Below, piece by piece: positions 1 to 11,084 of a stretch of DNA of 64,000 nt (positions are counted from its first letter, which is position 1; every line of letters begins with the position of its first letter). Made by a program: the position numbers and the translations under genes. The notes under the pieces were generated by a model. It made no database searches, was not told the origin of the DNA, and saw nothing but the letters and a program-made list of their open reading frames with translations. The stretch comes from Favolaschia claudopus (lineage: Eukaryota; Basidiomycota; Agaricomycetes; Agaricales; Mycenaceae), in assembly GCA_037176885.1 (NCBI GenBank), contig JAWWNJ010000056.1:868001-932000 (forward strand). Reading direction: 5' to 3'.

Positions 1-821
1 GCATGACAGACTGCAAACCTGTATTCACGCCTATGTCTACTGGAACCCCGCTCACAGAGAATGACCCTGATGACGACAGTATCATTACCCATATGGCTAT
101 TGTCGAAGGTGGATCTATTGTTCCATATCAAAGTGTAATCGGGTCTGCTATGTATGCCATGCTAGGTACTCGACCAGATCTTGCATACAGTGTAGGAGTA
201 CTTGGTCGATTTAGTGCAAAGCCAAAGAGAATTCATTGGGCAGCAGCAAAACGACTTCTTCGATACCTCAAAGGCACCCGTCATTGGGAACTTGTATACA
301 ACGGGGCTGACATCAGCATGGACATGCAATTTCTGGGATACAGTGATGCCAATTGGAATGGAGACAGAGATACATCTCGTTCTACTTCTGGTTATGTGTT
401 CATTGTCAACTCTGGAGCAATCGGATGGTCTAGCCGTCGGCAATCCATGGTCGCTCTATCTTCTACTGAGAGTGAATACATTGGACTTGCAAATGCAGGA
501 CAACATCTAGCATGGTTAAGATCGTTTTTTGACGAACTAGGCCAACATCAGAGAAATCCCACTGAGTTGAGATGTGATAATCGAGCTGCCATTATTCTGT
601 CCCAGGATCCACAATACCGCGCTAGGACTCAGCATATACAAAGAAAATACCATTTCGTTCGTGATGACTTGGTTCGCACCGGAGAATGTATTGTCTTGTG
701 GTATCCTACAGATGAAATGGTGGCTGATATTTTCACAAAACCTTTATCTCATGACAAGCACTCCAAATTCTGTCTATCTATGGGACTACGGCCTGGGTCG
801 AGTGGGGGTGTCAGAATATGA
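1..821 (+). CDS. Ty1/Copia polyprotein, C-terminal RT/RNase H part (5' partial)
   Basis: C-terminal end of a Copia Pol polyprotein, cut by the left window edge. The visible 270 residues hold the end of the reverse transcriptase (RPDLAYSVG, KRLLRYLKGT) and then Copia RNase H. RNase H acidic residues are visible in YSDANWNGD, STESEYIGL and CDNRAAI, and the domain ends with the usual ADIFTKPL. The enzyme would copy element RNA into cDNA in the virus-like particle. The frame is open to its stop at 819-821, which overlaps the polypurine tract and the first bases of the 3' LTR, as is normal for Copia elements. Whether the whole element is intact cannot be judged, because gag, protease and integrase lie outside the window. 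The first ATG at position 3 is internal, not a start codon. Confidence 0.93.
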   Translation, partial: MTDCKPVFTPMSTGTPLTENDPDDDSIITHMAIVEGGSIVPYQSVIGSAMYAMLGTRPDLAYSVGVLGRFSAKPKRIHWAAAKRLLRYLKGTRHWELVYNGADISMDMQFLGYSDANWNGDRDTSRSTSGYVFIVNSGAIGWSSRRQSMVALSSTESEYIGLANAGQHLAWLRSFFDELGQHQRNPTELRCDNRAAIILSQDPQYRARTQHIQRKYHFVRDDLVRTGECIVLWYPTDEMVADIFTKPLSHDKHSKFCLSMGLRPGSSGGVRI

Positions 822-944
822 ATTATTCCGGGTAGCCGCCCCGCCGCTCCGGCCCTTGATAGATATCTGATAGTTATCATACAGCCTTGTTCTTACATAT
901 AAACCGTGCTCGTCTGTCCACCACCCTCAGTCTTTCATCCCACA
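809..944 (+). repeat. Copia 3' LTR (short, about 136 bp)
   Basis: Directly after the purine tract GAGTGGGGG the sequence begins TGTCAGAATATG. It contains a TATA-like ACATATAAACC near 895-905 and reaches CCCACA at 944, giving TG...CA ends. The KH reading frame resumes immediately afterwards, which supports this right boundary. The matching 5' LTR is outside the window, so the end points are inferred and not confirmed by pairing. Confidence 0.6.
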
Positions 945-1787
945 TTGCGGGAGACTGAGGTTATTGCGCCTTCCGCGCATTTTCAGATTCTGTTAGACTC
1001 ACCGTCCCGCTACTCCTGTACGCTTGTGGTGCCTGACTCAGTTGTCGGACATATCGTTGGCCGTAGTGGTAAGGGTCTCCATCAGTCGCACGACGTCTCC
1101 GGCGCCCAGCTTCGAGCCTATACGGATAAGGCTTCCCCCCTGGAGCGCCGTGTCTCTATCCGTGGTACCGACCAGCAAGTCGGTGAAGCGCTGATTGCGC
1201 TTGGGAAGCGGTTCATGCGTAAGCGTATCCGCTCCAAGAAGAAAGGTCCGTCACGCCCTTCTGGGGACCTTGCCCCTCCCCCTCCTAGCCCGGCGCTGGT
1301 TTCGCTGGACCTTTCGAGTGAGGGCGCTTGCCCGCTGAAGAAGCGCGCACACCCTCCCTATTTGCCTCTGGCCCCTGCTTCGGTTCGACCCCCTCCAGCG
1401 GCCAGTGCTCAGCTGCGCCCAGTTGGTGCCGCTATACGACCAAGGAAGTCTGGGGTGCGATTCGCACCACAGGAGTCTTCTTACCACGCCTCTCACTCCC
1501 TACCCCATATCCCTGCTACCACCTCTATTCCTACGCAGGTAATGGCGTCCCCTATTCCTACTCCCCACCCCAACTCTACTCCTCATGTCCCCTCGGTGGC
1601 CATGCCCACTGCTGTCCCATCCCCCTCTCCACGCTCAGCAGCTCCTTCGCCCATGGCCATTGACGCTGTTCGACCTAAAAGGGGACGTCGCCAACAGACG
1701 GCACGGCGAGGCGGTGCAGTGTCTGCGTCTGACGCGCGGATTGACTCCCAGGGCAACCTACTCTTCCGTGGCGATCCAGAATTTTGA
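945..1787 (+). CDS. KH-domain protein of an LTR element (5' part cut by Copia)
   Basis: Open frame of about 280 codons after the Copia LTR. Its N-terminal 75 residues form a K-homology RNA-binding domain: a hydrophobic first strand (YSCTLVVPDSVV), the GxxG loop in IVGRSGKGLHQ, then strand and helix (RRVSIRGTDQQVGEALIAL) and a basic patch (KRFMRKRIRSKKK). The rest is proline/serine-rich and low complexity, ending GNLLFRGDPEF. The frame stays open upstream of any good ATG and runs into the LTR, so the true start was lost or displaced by the Copia insertion. About 65 bp after its stop a purine tract and an LTR begin, so the protein sits at the 3' end of the internal region, where Pol or an extra ORF would be expected. 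KH domains are known RNA binders. A role in packaging element RNA is inference. Confidence 0.6.
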   Translation: MRETEVIAPSAHFQILLDSPSRYSCTLVVPDSVVGHIVGRSGKGLHQSHDVSGAQLRAYTDKASPLERRVSIRGTDQQVGEALIALGKRFMRKRIRSKKKGPSRPSGDLAPPPPSPALVSLDLSSEGACPLKKRAHPPYLPLAPASVRPPPAASAQLRPVGAAIRPRKSGVRFAPQESSYHASHSLPHIPATTSIPTQVMASPIPTPHPNSTPHVPSVAMPTAVPSPSPRSAAPSPMAIDAVRPKRGRRQQTARRGGAVSASDARIDSQGNLLFRGDPEF

Positions 1788-1852
1788 AGGATCGTTCATT
1801 CGACTGGGCTTTGGTCTTCGTCGGGGCGATGAATCTTGAAGAGGGGGTGAGC

Positions 1853-2265
1853 TGTGAGGTGTGATGCGGGTCGTCTTGCATCCAGTTCGCATGGCTTCAC
1901 GGTATTGAAGCAGGACCTCCGAAGCAGCCACTACGGCGCTAGACGGTGTCCGTAGAGGAAGAGCCGAGGAGGAGGAGGTCGTCGTGAGTCGCAAGGCCGT
2001 TGTAACCCATCGGTAAGGGATTGTATGACCCTCAGCCGGGCTCCTGTGACCTAGGAGGCACGGGGAACAGTTATACGCATGTTCAGGCTAGCAACGGGTC
2101 CTGGGTGGTTAGCCTTCGGCGGTAGCGCCGCCGCTCGTTAAGATTCCTCTTAACCGTAGGATATGGTGGTCAAAGTTAAGCAAGATTATTATTATGTAAT
2201 AGTTGACAAGCGGAATGTAAGGTAGCAAGCGTGTAAGTAAGTAAATATAATATAGCCCTATCACA
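1853..2265 (+). repeat. LTR of the KH-protein element (about 413 bp)
   Basis: A purine tract (GAAGAGGGGG) precedes TGTGAGGTGTGATG, and the segment ends ...CCCTATCACA, giving TGTGA/TCACA inverted ends. Its last 90 bp (ATTATGTAAT, TGACAAGCGGAAT, GTGTAAGTAAGTAA) recur at 8495-8584 with the same terminal TCACA, which fixes the right border. The left border is inferred from the purine tract and the TGTGA start. Confidence 0.6.
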
Positions 2266-2985
2266 GTGCCCCCCACACGGTTGGTGCCTGCCATGAAGCA
2301 GAAATTGAGTATGCTCATCCCATGATAGCATCACAATGGCCCCCCAAACTCTGCATCGCTAGGATGAAGAGATTCCCACCAAGGAGAAAGAAAAAAAAAG
2401 TCGGCCAGCTTTATTGGAGAATGCGGCAGGATGCTCTGCATCAATGGCTGCCGCAATGACATGCTGCCTATCCCCAGCTGGCAGCCAGCTAGCAGAGCTA
2501 CAGAAGGAAGGTGTTCCTCTGTAGACTCTGGACTGCGCCTGCAGTGCGCCCTGGCTAAGCTCCAGATCTGTGATTCCACAGAGATCCTTGGGCCAGCCTC
2601 CGTTGCCCTCGTCTGGCAAGAGGTATGAGCTATGGTGCATCCCAGACGCTAGGCTCTGCTGACGCTCTGCCTGCTGCGAGTCATAGACTCGGGTATGCAT
2701 GCTGGGGGGGATAGCAGAGCTATGGAGGCGTAGCCTCTGTGCATAGACTCTGCAGTATTGTCCTAGCAATGCTCCAGGTCTTCCCTCAAGGCAGTACCCT
2801 GTAGCTGTTTAGGCCAGCCCATATTGCTCTTGTCTGGCCCGTAGGGTACGATGAGTGCATCCCGGCGCTATATTGAGCTGATGCTCAAGCAGCCTCTGAG
2901 TCTACGCTATGCATAGACTCAGGGTATGCACTCCCTATACATCCCCTACAGCCCCCCACTTTTTCTTCGTGTAGTCCATGCAAAG
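2266..2985. repeat. Imperfect local duplication, non-coding
   Basis: About 200 bp at 2585-2720 recurs at 2805-2955 with clear but diverged similarity. Shared landmarks in the same order are GGCCAGCC, TTGC(C/T)CT(C/T)GTCTGGC, GTGCATCCC, ATAGACTC and GGGTATGCA. A short A-rich run follows position 2388. No protein family is recognised. It may be the remnant of another repeat family. Confidence 0.45.
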
Positions 2986-4080
2986 ACGGCTGAGCATGAT
3001 CTACGCGATGAAAAATTATCACTCCTCGTCGGTAGGTTTGGGTGGAAAAATTTTCAGGAGGAAATGTGGGTGTTGTTGAGGAGCGGGAGAATGTACTGGC
3101 CGTAATCTGGGTCCAGCGGCAAGAGAAGACGGGACGGGTGGTAAGGTGTCAGCCTGGATGAGGAAGGAATGTGGAAATGGGTTTGAGATGCAGCAGTATG
3201 ACGGGCAGGAAGTCCGCAGGCAAATCGAAGGGGTGAAGCTGAATATGATGGGAGTGTAGTGGCGAAGGCAAATGAAGTGTGGTGAGAAGCATATGACATA
3301 TTCGGCTTTTGAGATCGTGGTCGCCAGTAGGTAAGTAAGTAGATAGATAGATTTGAGAAAGACGGCATAATGAAGAAAGCAGAAACAAATCGTTGACTTC
3401 GCCTCCTTCGGAAGTCAAGAAAACACTGAAGTGTAGACCAGCAGCGAATCAACCGCGCTCAATGTGAATAAGACAGGGACTTGAATCTCGCAAGTCGCTC
3501 TGGGAATGTGTCGTGAAAGCACAGCTTCCTCCTCAAGCATGCTCGGAATGCGTAGGAATAAATGGTAGCACGTGAACGTGCAGGTGCAGAACAAGGAGAC
3601 CTCGAGGACGTGAAGGGCAGCATCCGTGCAGCAGGGGCAGCTAAATGGCGAGACTGATTGGCATGTCTCACGCAGCGCTCCACAGCTGATAGCAAGAAGG
3701 AATATGGAAAGCGGAATGACTAGCGCATTTAAGCACGGCAAGTTGACGCGGATGGCCAAGGAACCGTGGCGACGTGCCGGTAGCGCCAGGTGTAGGCCAT
3801 GATACGAGAAGCAAGGCAGCGTTCAAAAACGCGCTCGCGACTCGAGCGATGGGGTTGGAGAGGACTGGTGAGGAGGTCGGCCACAAGAGTGTGCGAGACA
3901 GATAGCAGCCAGATCGAAGAAATCCTGGAAACAGTATCGTCTTCGTTGTGTTGTTGCTCCAGATCCCATCTCAGCCCCCCAGCGACAGCGCAATGAAGAG
4001 AAAAAAAATCGCAACAAAACTCGAGCCTCAGCAGCGTATCAAACGTCTCGAGATTGAAATGGAGCGCGTGAACGCGCAGT
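2986..4080. other. Unassigned stretch without recognised gene
   Basis: Only short overlapping ORFs occur, on both strands, with no recognisable domain. A small GTAA/GATA-type microsatellite lies near 3330-3352. I see no terminal repeats or RNA gene here. Confidence 0.4.
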
Positions 4081-7000
4081 ACTAGTAGCCGCACTCCCTG
4101 AATCCTCAACTCATTCCAGGAACCTCGGGGAGGGTGGCTCGCTCGGGGAAGAAGAAGATAAAGAGTCGAGGAAAAAGTCGGAAGTTTGGGGCGGGTACGG
4201 AATCCGATGAGTAGAAGCGAACAATTATATTGAAAGAACGAGCGAGCCTTTGGGGGAGGAGAAGAGGAGCGTGTCGGTGGTGGAAGATGGTGAAGCGTTC
4301 GGCGTATCGGATCCGAAACCCGATCCGCTGTGCCTCTCGATCTAAATCTTTCTCACAAAGTCTCGCTACAGTCCCTCCGACTTCCAATCAAATGCCGACG
4401 CTGGATCGCCCCTTTTTCAACGACGAACGACGGGTAGCACTAGCCATCCGGGCGATATGAATATGCCTCCCAGTCGCGAGGAATCTGGCTCGCTGAGCTG
4501 AGGATTCCGGTACGTCGCAGGATTGGTTTCCATCCCCTCCTCTGCTGACGCGGCTGAGGCAGACACTCATGGAACGAATCCTCACGAGGGACTTCCAGCG
4601 CCGAAAGCAGAACGTTCACTTCCGTGCTCAAATGACGTCCGTCCACCAAATCTTCACATCTTCCGCGTTCGCTCAAGCTCATTTCCGCCCCCCAATGAAG
4701 GAGGCGACGAGCGAACGACACACCTCATACGGGCAAAGCTGACGCGTTGAGCAGAAGAAGGCAATTGGCTCAGCACGATGAAATTGGTGGGAGGTTGAAA
4801 GGGAGGAACGCGCGAGGGGACAAGTAGATTGGAGGTACGTCATACGAATCTATATCCTGCGCCGAGTGCGCTAACAACGACTTGACAACGACTTGAAGTC
4901 GTGCGCTGCTCCCCAGGTTAGGCAGTTCCCCATCAAGTCCTCTTCCTCGCAGTCGCTGCCCCCCGACTCCGCTCGGCCGCGCTTCCCAAGCAAACCTGCT
5001 TGGGATTCGCCGCATGAAGATGGAGAGGTGGAAGCTGAGTGTTCAGGAAACTCAAGGTACGTCAATTCGTTTCACTTGATATTTCTCCCTTACAACGCGA
5101 CCTGTGCAGAAGCTACGCACGCAGGGGAGGAAAAACTATTGACTCCCGTGTGCTTTGCTTGTAGATTTCCATCCCCAACGACGCGCCACCAGCGGATTGG
5201 AAGACGTACAGCATTTTGTCGACGCTGCCCCCCACTCAACGGATGAAGGTACTGAACGATGGAATACGACGAGGGTGGCGGAACGTGAAAGGAAAAGCGC
5301 GTGGGAGTGACGAGAAAACGCGAGGTACATCACACAGATCTTCGTCTTTCACATTGGCTTCGCTGACGAGGGTTTGCAGCCAGGAGATATGTACCAAGTT
5401 TCCTTGTATTTTCGCATCCGGACACCTTGAATATCCCGTGTCCCTGAGCGCTTACGTTTAAAACGACGGAGGCATGCAGCTGAACCATCAGCGCTTCCTC
5501 ATACTCGCAACTCATCCCCAACACTACCATACCCAATCTGCCCCCACGTCCAAAGATTTCCGCAGCGCGTTGCCAGGTTAGTTCCCAGCACACCTTTATC
5601 CAATGATCCTCAGTGATCACCAGCAGCAACACGAAGGTGGAGGAAAGTGGTAATTGATGGAATATGTTAATGGCGGCGGAAGATCGTGAGGGAAGCGAGT
5701 GTCGTTTAAGAGGGCAGGCGAGCTTGAGGTACGCCGCACGAATCTACCTTTTCCTCTTATCTTGCTAACGAGAATCTCGAGAATGAGTACGCGGCAACGA
5801 GAGCATAGGACGGACGTCTGAGGCGTGCAGCCAGCCACCCAGCGCTTCCTCAGACGTGGACTCCATCCTTATCTCAGCTCACTCACTCCCAGCGTCCGTG
5901 AACCGTTGCATCTTGTGAACGCCCCCATGCGCAATCATTCAAGGCGCTCGACATCACGCGGTAACCGCCTTCCGTTGGCGACTCGGAGCAGCCGCTCTTC
6001 GCATATGTCGTTCGTTCAAAATCCATTCGCTCAACCAGAATCACACCAAGGTATGTCGCTGCTTTTCTTGACCTTCTGCTCCCTTCCGCTAATGCGACGT
6101 AGACAGAAGTCACGCCCGAAACGGAAGAAGGCTTGACAATGCGAGACGTGAGAGGGCGGTCGTAGGAAGGTTGCGATCGTGCGGAGAGGGGCATGCCAAG
6201 CGAGGAGTCTCTGGTACGTTGTAGTAATTTATATTCTGCGTTGTGTTTTGCCGACGACGATGACTTGAAGTCATGCGCCGCTCCCCATGGTACGCGTTCC
6301 CCACCAAGCCTTCTTTCTCAAGCACGATCGTTCGATTGCCCCCCATTGGTGACTCCGCGCGGCCGCGCTTCCCACGTAGACATGAATGGGATTCGCAGCA
6401 TGAAGTCGGATAGGGCGGTCGGCGGAAAGTGGTGCTAGTAGCCGGAGATTGTGTTGGGTCTCGGAGGGATGCGCGAGACGGCGGAACGCGATTGTAAGGA
6501 AGAGAACCCGTGAGTCATCGCCCATTCATAACGATTTCGCTAACGCAACTTTGAAGGGAGCAGCCTATGTACAATGTCTGTATCTAGCTTTCCAATCCGT
6601 CTCCATCTTCGCTGCCACAGACATTTCGATCCCAACCAACGGAGGCATGCTGCCAGACGCAAAGCGTCGGGGCTCGATGGGTACGCACAGCGTAGTCAGA
6701 ACTTCGGCGCGGTAACTCTCTGTACCGATGCAACACGAAACCACCGCTAGGTCGAACGTAGTCCAAGCAAAGTGGTGCGTGGTGATTTCTCGTTAGACGC
6801 CAGCGTACGAATCCGGTGGAGAACATTGAAGTAAAGAAGCAAGTACGAGACCGCGTTGAATGAAACCATCGCAGCCGCAAGCAGCATTCGGGGGTTGCCT
6901 GTCAAGCGCTAGCACATCAACGCATGCACCGAGTCTTGCGATGCCGCACGACGCCGTAGTGGAAGCGTCTTCAACAAACACTGAGATTGAAGGCTCTTGA

Positions 7001-7480
7001 TACGGACCGTCTGCGGCGTGCAGCTGGCGATCCAGAGCTTCCTCAGACGGCAACAGGTTGGTGGTTCAATGATTATTCATTCCATATTGAGGAGAGCAGG
7101 AATGGCGACACCAACGGCGCCCAAACAAGTGCTTACTATATTTTCGTTCGCCCAGAACTCATCTACTCGAATCGCAGAATATCCAGCCCCTCGTTCACGA
7201 ACGCGGACGCAATGGATGCGGACATCGGAGGCTATGGAGGTATGCAGCCAGGCACCGAAGTGTCAGCGCTTTGTCCAATTTGAGCAAAGTCCGTTCGCAT
7301 CGTCCCAGCGTACTGCGGCGTCGTTTCCTTCCAACTCAAACTCTCCCAATCCAAACCTTCCTACGCCCTGCGGAATCTCAATCCTCTAGGCCCCCCACTC
7401 CGAAATCCTTCCCACATCTCAACACCTTAAACTCCCGTCTCCAGTTACGAAATCGCCAAACGGAGTGACACCCGCAGCTG
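4081..7480 (+). other. Decayed, internally repeated exon-intron array
   Basis: The stretch carries a series of sequences that look like short spliceosomal introns on the plus strand. Examples are GGTACGTCA at about 4834 with GCTAAC and GACTTGAAG at 4898; GGTACGTC at about 5056 to CCTGTGCAG at 5108; GGTACATCA at about 5326 with GCTGAC to TTTGCAG; and GTGAGTCATC at about 6508 with GCTAAC to TTTGAAG at 6556. The segments between them resemble one another. For example 4893-5050 and 6268-6420 both begin LKSCAAP in translation and share GCCCCCC and GGGATTCGC(C/A)GCATGAAG. A motif like GTGCAGC...CAGCGCTTCCTCAGACG recurs near 5475, 5827, 7018 and 7239. No continuous reading frame or known domain was found, so I read it as a degenerate repeated gene and not a working one. 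Confidence 0.4.
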
Positions 7481-8159
7481 TACAAACAGCGCTTGGTGCT
7501 ACCGAGACGTACGCCAGCGATTCCGGCCTTCGTCCATTGCACAAAGGCTTGACGTCCATAGAGGCAAGGTTTTGATGAACAAGGAGGAGGGGCCGGTCCC
7601 CGTTATTGAACTCTTCGAGGCAAAGACGACGAGAAGAGATAGCCAGCCTCGCATAGCGCGGAGTGAGAATCTTTATCCACCCAAAAGAGAGGTCTTGAAT
7701 GCTTCAGGAGGTAGGCGAAATACTTCAAGACAGAGACCACCAGCAGCTAAGCCCGTAGCAGCGCTCGGTGGTCAGTCGCCTGCGTCGGAGATGGTGGAAG
7801 GAGGAAGAAGGTCGTCACGTCACGGCGTGAGACCGGCGGCATCGTGCTACGTCACGCCCGTCGACGTAGTTGGCGGCGCTCGCGCCTGGCCCAAACAAGC
7901 CGTAAAATGTACGCGGCTTGCGCGTACGAGCACCCAGCCAGTGGACGAAAGATAGAGAGGAGGAGGGGGAGTCACCCAGTGACAACCGCTGCTCCGAGTA
8001 AATCCGATAAACCTGATGTGCCAGCTCATCGAGTCGGGCGCCCCGCGCCCCCCATTCCTTCCAACGCATCTCCAGCGGCCCAGCCCAGGGTGTTGAAAGG
8101 TCTTCATCGTCCCCAGTCTCACCCGTAAGCAGCTACAAGAGTCGAGAAACTCGACTCAG
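7481..8159. other. Unassigned, with one basic ORF of 127 codons
   Basis: A plus-strand ORF at 7572-7955 encodes a basic, low-complexity protein without a recognised domain. It ends next to an LTR-like repeat and could be eroded internal sequence of that element. A small palindrome (GTCGAGAAACTCGAC) lies at about 8137-8151. Nothing else stands out. Confidence 0.3.
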
Positions 8160-8584
8160 CGCTGGGTGAGACTTATGTTTTCTTCCCTCCTCCCGGAAGC
8201 CCTCGCGGTGGGCTCCATTGTGATGCGAGTCGTTTCGGCGGCTTCTTGGGAAAGAGGGAAGAGGGTGACCTGTGCTCTTGAGGCACAGAGGTCGGGAGCT
8301 GTGGGACGAGCGCTTTGTGAGTGCTCGCCATCGTCGTATCCCAGCGACGAGGGACCGTGTTACCCTCGATCGGAGCCCCTGCAACACCGGGGCCGTGGAG
8401 TAGTTAGACGCATACTCAGGCAAGCAGGGGGTCCAACCGAGAGCTCTGGTTCGCAGCATGAATATCTTAGTCTTCACACATCGTAGTAGATTGCAAAGTA
8501 AAGATTGTATTATGTAATGATGACAAGCGGAATATAAGGTATCAAACGTGTAAGTAAGTAATATAATAATATGTACCCGTCACA
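8160..8584 (+). repeat. Second LTR-like copy related to 1853-2265
   Basis: The right end ATTATGTAATGATGACAAGC through GTGTAAGTAAGTAA to CCCGTCACA at 8584 matches the LTR end at 2265. The middle (TTAGACGCATACTCAGGC) matches GTTATACGCATGTTCAGGC at about 2071. The left end is less certain, because no clear TGTGA start or 5-bp target duplication was found. It directly abuts the helicase fragment and probably interrupted that gene. It is either a solo LTR or the 3' part of a decayed element. Confidence 0.55.
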
Positions 8585-8895
8585 AGAGGCAGGACAAATG
8601 GGGTCGTCTTGCCCATTCCCGTGCCTGCGATGACCAAGCTGTCGAGCTTCAAAATGAGAGCCTCGGCAACGTCTAGCTGCCAGTCGTGCGCGGTGTTGTT
8701 TGTGCGCTGCCGGAACACCGAGCTCATTGTGTCGCGTGTATGCTTTGAATTGTAACCATATTCAGTGGCTGCGCGCCGCCGCGCATCATGTAGGAGGTGC
8801 TGAGAGCGCTCGCAGAGGGCGGGGTGACGGTCCCCACCCTCCGATTGTGACACTTTTTTTGCTGAGGATACATTGAGTCTTTCCAGATATGGCAA
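8585..8895 (-). pseudogene. DEAD/RecQ-like DNA helicase, N-terminal fragment
   Basis: Minus-strand frame starting with an ATG at 8895. It reads FRQRTNNTAHDWQLDVAEAL, a Q-motif-like region, and then LVIAGTGMGKTTPFVLPL, which is motif I (Walker A, GTGMGKT). This is the start of a superfamily-2 DNA helicase of the RecQ/DEAD kind that is multicopy in mushroom genomes. The helicase sequence stops at the LTR end (8584), and the last codons of the open frame are LTR-derived. DEAH, motif III and the C-terminal helicase domain are missing downstream. The gene is therefore truncated, probably by the LTR element. The call rests on two motifs only. Confidence 0.6.
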
Positions 8896-9238
8896 TAATA
8901 AGAAACTGTCCTGTTATTGATGCATTGTCAGGGCGTAATATATAACTGAGTGTTCTAAGCAGTACAGAGGTATCATATATTTATCTCTACATTTTATTTC
9001 ATGAAGTATACAGCAAGATTTTGGCCAAAAAGCCACGGCAATTTCTATTTGCCACCACTGTACAAGAAGCTATGCGGTATTTAAGGGAATCGGTAAGGAG
9101 CGAGTAAGTAGTGGAGGTGTAATTAAAGGAGCGTAAGTGTAGGTCAAGCAAGAAAGAGAAAACGCGACAACTTGGGACATGTAGCTAGCACGTGGTTTAG
9201 GGAAACCTTCGAGCATCGGAAACTTCACCGTTCAGCAT
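8896..9238. other. Unassigned AT-rich spacer
   Basis: This stretch of about 340 bp separates the helicase fragment from the DUF6818 gene. No ORF of note, terminal repeat or RNA gene is visible. Confidence 0.4.
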
Positions 9239-10019
9239 TCAAGCGCCGTCAACAGCGGTGGGGGAAGAGTCAGCGAGATGAGATGGGAAGATGTCGTCGT
9301 CGTCGTTATGGAAGTTATTGTGGGTGGACTCGGAGTTGGGATCAACATTCTCCTTGTCGCCTTCATCGTCGCTGGGATCTGAATACCATATGGTCATAGC
9401 GCCACCATCGGGATAAATGCTCACATTTGATCTTCCCGTCCACGCGAATGAGGTCGGGATTTTCCCTGTAGACATCAGCGCGGTGACGGCGCAGTGGGGC
9501 AGCGACAGGGGGAGGGGCAGAGGCAATGGGCGGAGCTGCAGGGAAGTTGGACTGATAGAGCTCGAGCTTCCACTCCGCTCGATCCCGGGCACGCTCCACG
9601 TCGTAAATGTGGGACTGCATGACCGAGATTTGCGTGCGTAGAGCCTCGAGGGAAGCTTGAGATTGTTGGAACTGCTGCGAGAGAGTGAGGATTTGGGTGG
9701 TCTGCGACGAGCGCTCAGCACGTTCGGCGTCGCGAGCCTGAGCGACCTTCGGATTGAAGGCTTTTGAGATCTCGTGAACGAGCACGGGTGCATTGAGGCG
9801 AGAGCGACGAGGGGCGGGGGAAGGTGCGCGCTGGGTGTGGACGGGTGCTTTTTCGGAAGCGGCGCCATCTTCATCCAAGGATAGGACGATATCGGAGTCG
9901 GAGTCGGAGAGGTCGCGAGTGTCGGCGCGGCTGTTGATCAAGTTCTCGATTTCGTTTGCCTCTTTGACTTCAGGAGGGCAAGTACCGGAGCCAGTGGGCT
10001 TTTTCTAGTCTCACCGAGT

Positions 10020-10077
10020 CAGACTCTACAAGATTTATGATAGTCGATAAATCTATTATAAGTACTTATAGAGTCTG
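10020..10077. repeat. Small inverted repeat (58 bp)
   Basis: CAGACTCTA at the left and TAGAGTCTG at the right form a perfect 9-bp inverted pair around an AT-rich centre with a second partial match (GATTTAT/ATAAATC). It lies in the DNA that interrupts the DUF6818 gene and may be a remnant of a very small foldback element. Confidence 0.4.
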
Positions 10078-10310
10078 AACTTGATGGCGCCAGTCATCCA
10101 AGACCTCAGATTCTGTGACACACGTGCCAGTTCACACGGTCGGATAAGGAAATGACACGTCGTTCGGAAAACTTGGCGGTCCAACTTGAGCCCAATATGC
10201 AGCTTGTTGGCTGTATGGAGGGCTTGAAACCCCACATTTACACTTGCCGGGGCTGATATTTACCATTGTGAAGCATCTGGGACTTTGGGCGGGGTCGTAA
10301 CCAGTACGTG

Positions 10311-10677
10311 CAGTTGCGGCAAAATCAATTTACTTACCAAATAAGGAAATTTGCATCAAAACCGCTCTACCGCACAGCAAAACCACCACAGGCACGCTGA
10401 AATGGCACAAAGGGCCTGTACTCCTGGAGTTGAGCCGGTCTACGCACAAAAAACAACCGGATTCGTCATGTTTCTCACTGCTTTTGGCTGCACTTTATGA
10501 GACAAAGTTGCTGCTTATCCCGGCGAAACCAATACAAAGACGCCAGTTTTTCTACATCAGGAACAGGCCAGCAGTTCTTAGTATTCTTATCAACTTACCG
10601 CTCGCAAAAAACGAGCAAAAGGAGCGAATTGAGGAGAATTTCCTTATTTAGTAAGTAAATTGATTTTGCCGCAACTG
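10311..10677. mobile_element. TA-type MITE (367 bp)
   Basis: Terminal inverted repeats start CAGTTGCGGCAAAATCAATT and run about 40 bp with small differences. The right flank is TA and the left flank is TG, consistent with a mutated TA target duplication. There is no transposase inside. The ends fit a Tc1/mariner-like non-autonomous element. It lies within the DNA separating the halves of the DUF6818 gene. Confidence 0.75.
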
Positions 10678-11084
10678 TATGCCGAAGATACTATACTTAT
10701 TCCATGAACACAATATTGCTTGATGGCTATGGTCCTAAAGCGTAAAATAGCACTGAATTATGTCTATCTATGGGCTGGGCAGTCTTTCAATACTTCTCTA
10801 GGCTTGCGAAGCCTTCACAGTGGGTCGTCGCTGCGTACCACAGCACCGAAGCGTATACGTGTTATGCCCCATTGGGGCGTGGGGAAATGCACATGATGTT
10901 ACAGCCGTGACAAAACCGAGGTCCGCCTAGCGAGGAACGAGCTACAAGTTGTAGCGTCTGTCTTAGAGAGACTAAGGTCCGCCAACAATTTCAGACTAGG
11001 CTTTTTCAGGCGAAGGAGCTAAACAAAGTGTTAGAACATTGATTATCTAGAGTGGAGAGAGCGCACCCGTTTGTACCAATTGTA

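Noticed and set aside
3054..3759. Minus ORFs of 89-132 codons
   Set aside because: They overlap each other in different frames and show no domain, intron pattern or sensible start context.
7847..8122. Minus ORFs as the continuation of the helicase beyond the LTR
   Set aside because: Neither frame shows DEAH, SAT or C-terminal helicase motifs, so I could not support continuity across the repeat.
9239..9874. 211-codon minus ORF (Pro/Ser-rich frame) as a separate gene
   Set aside because: Most of it is an out-of-frame reading of the coiled-coil gene. Only its end, after the one-base shift near 9420, continues the true protein.
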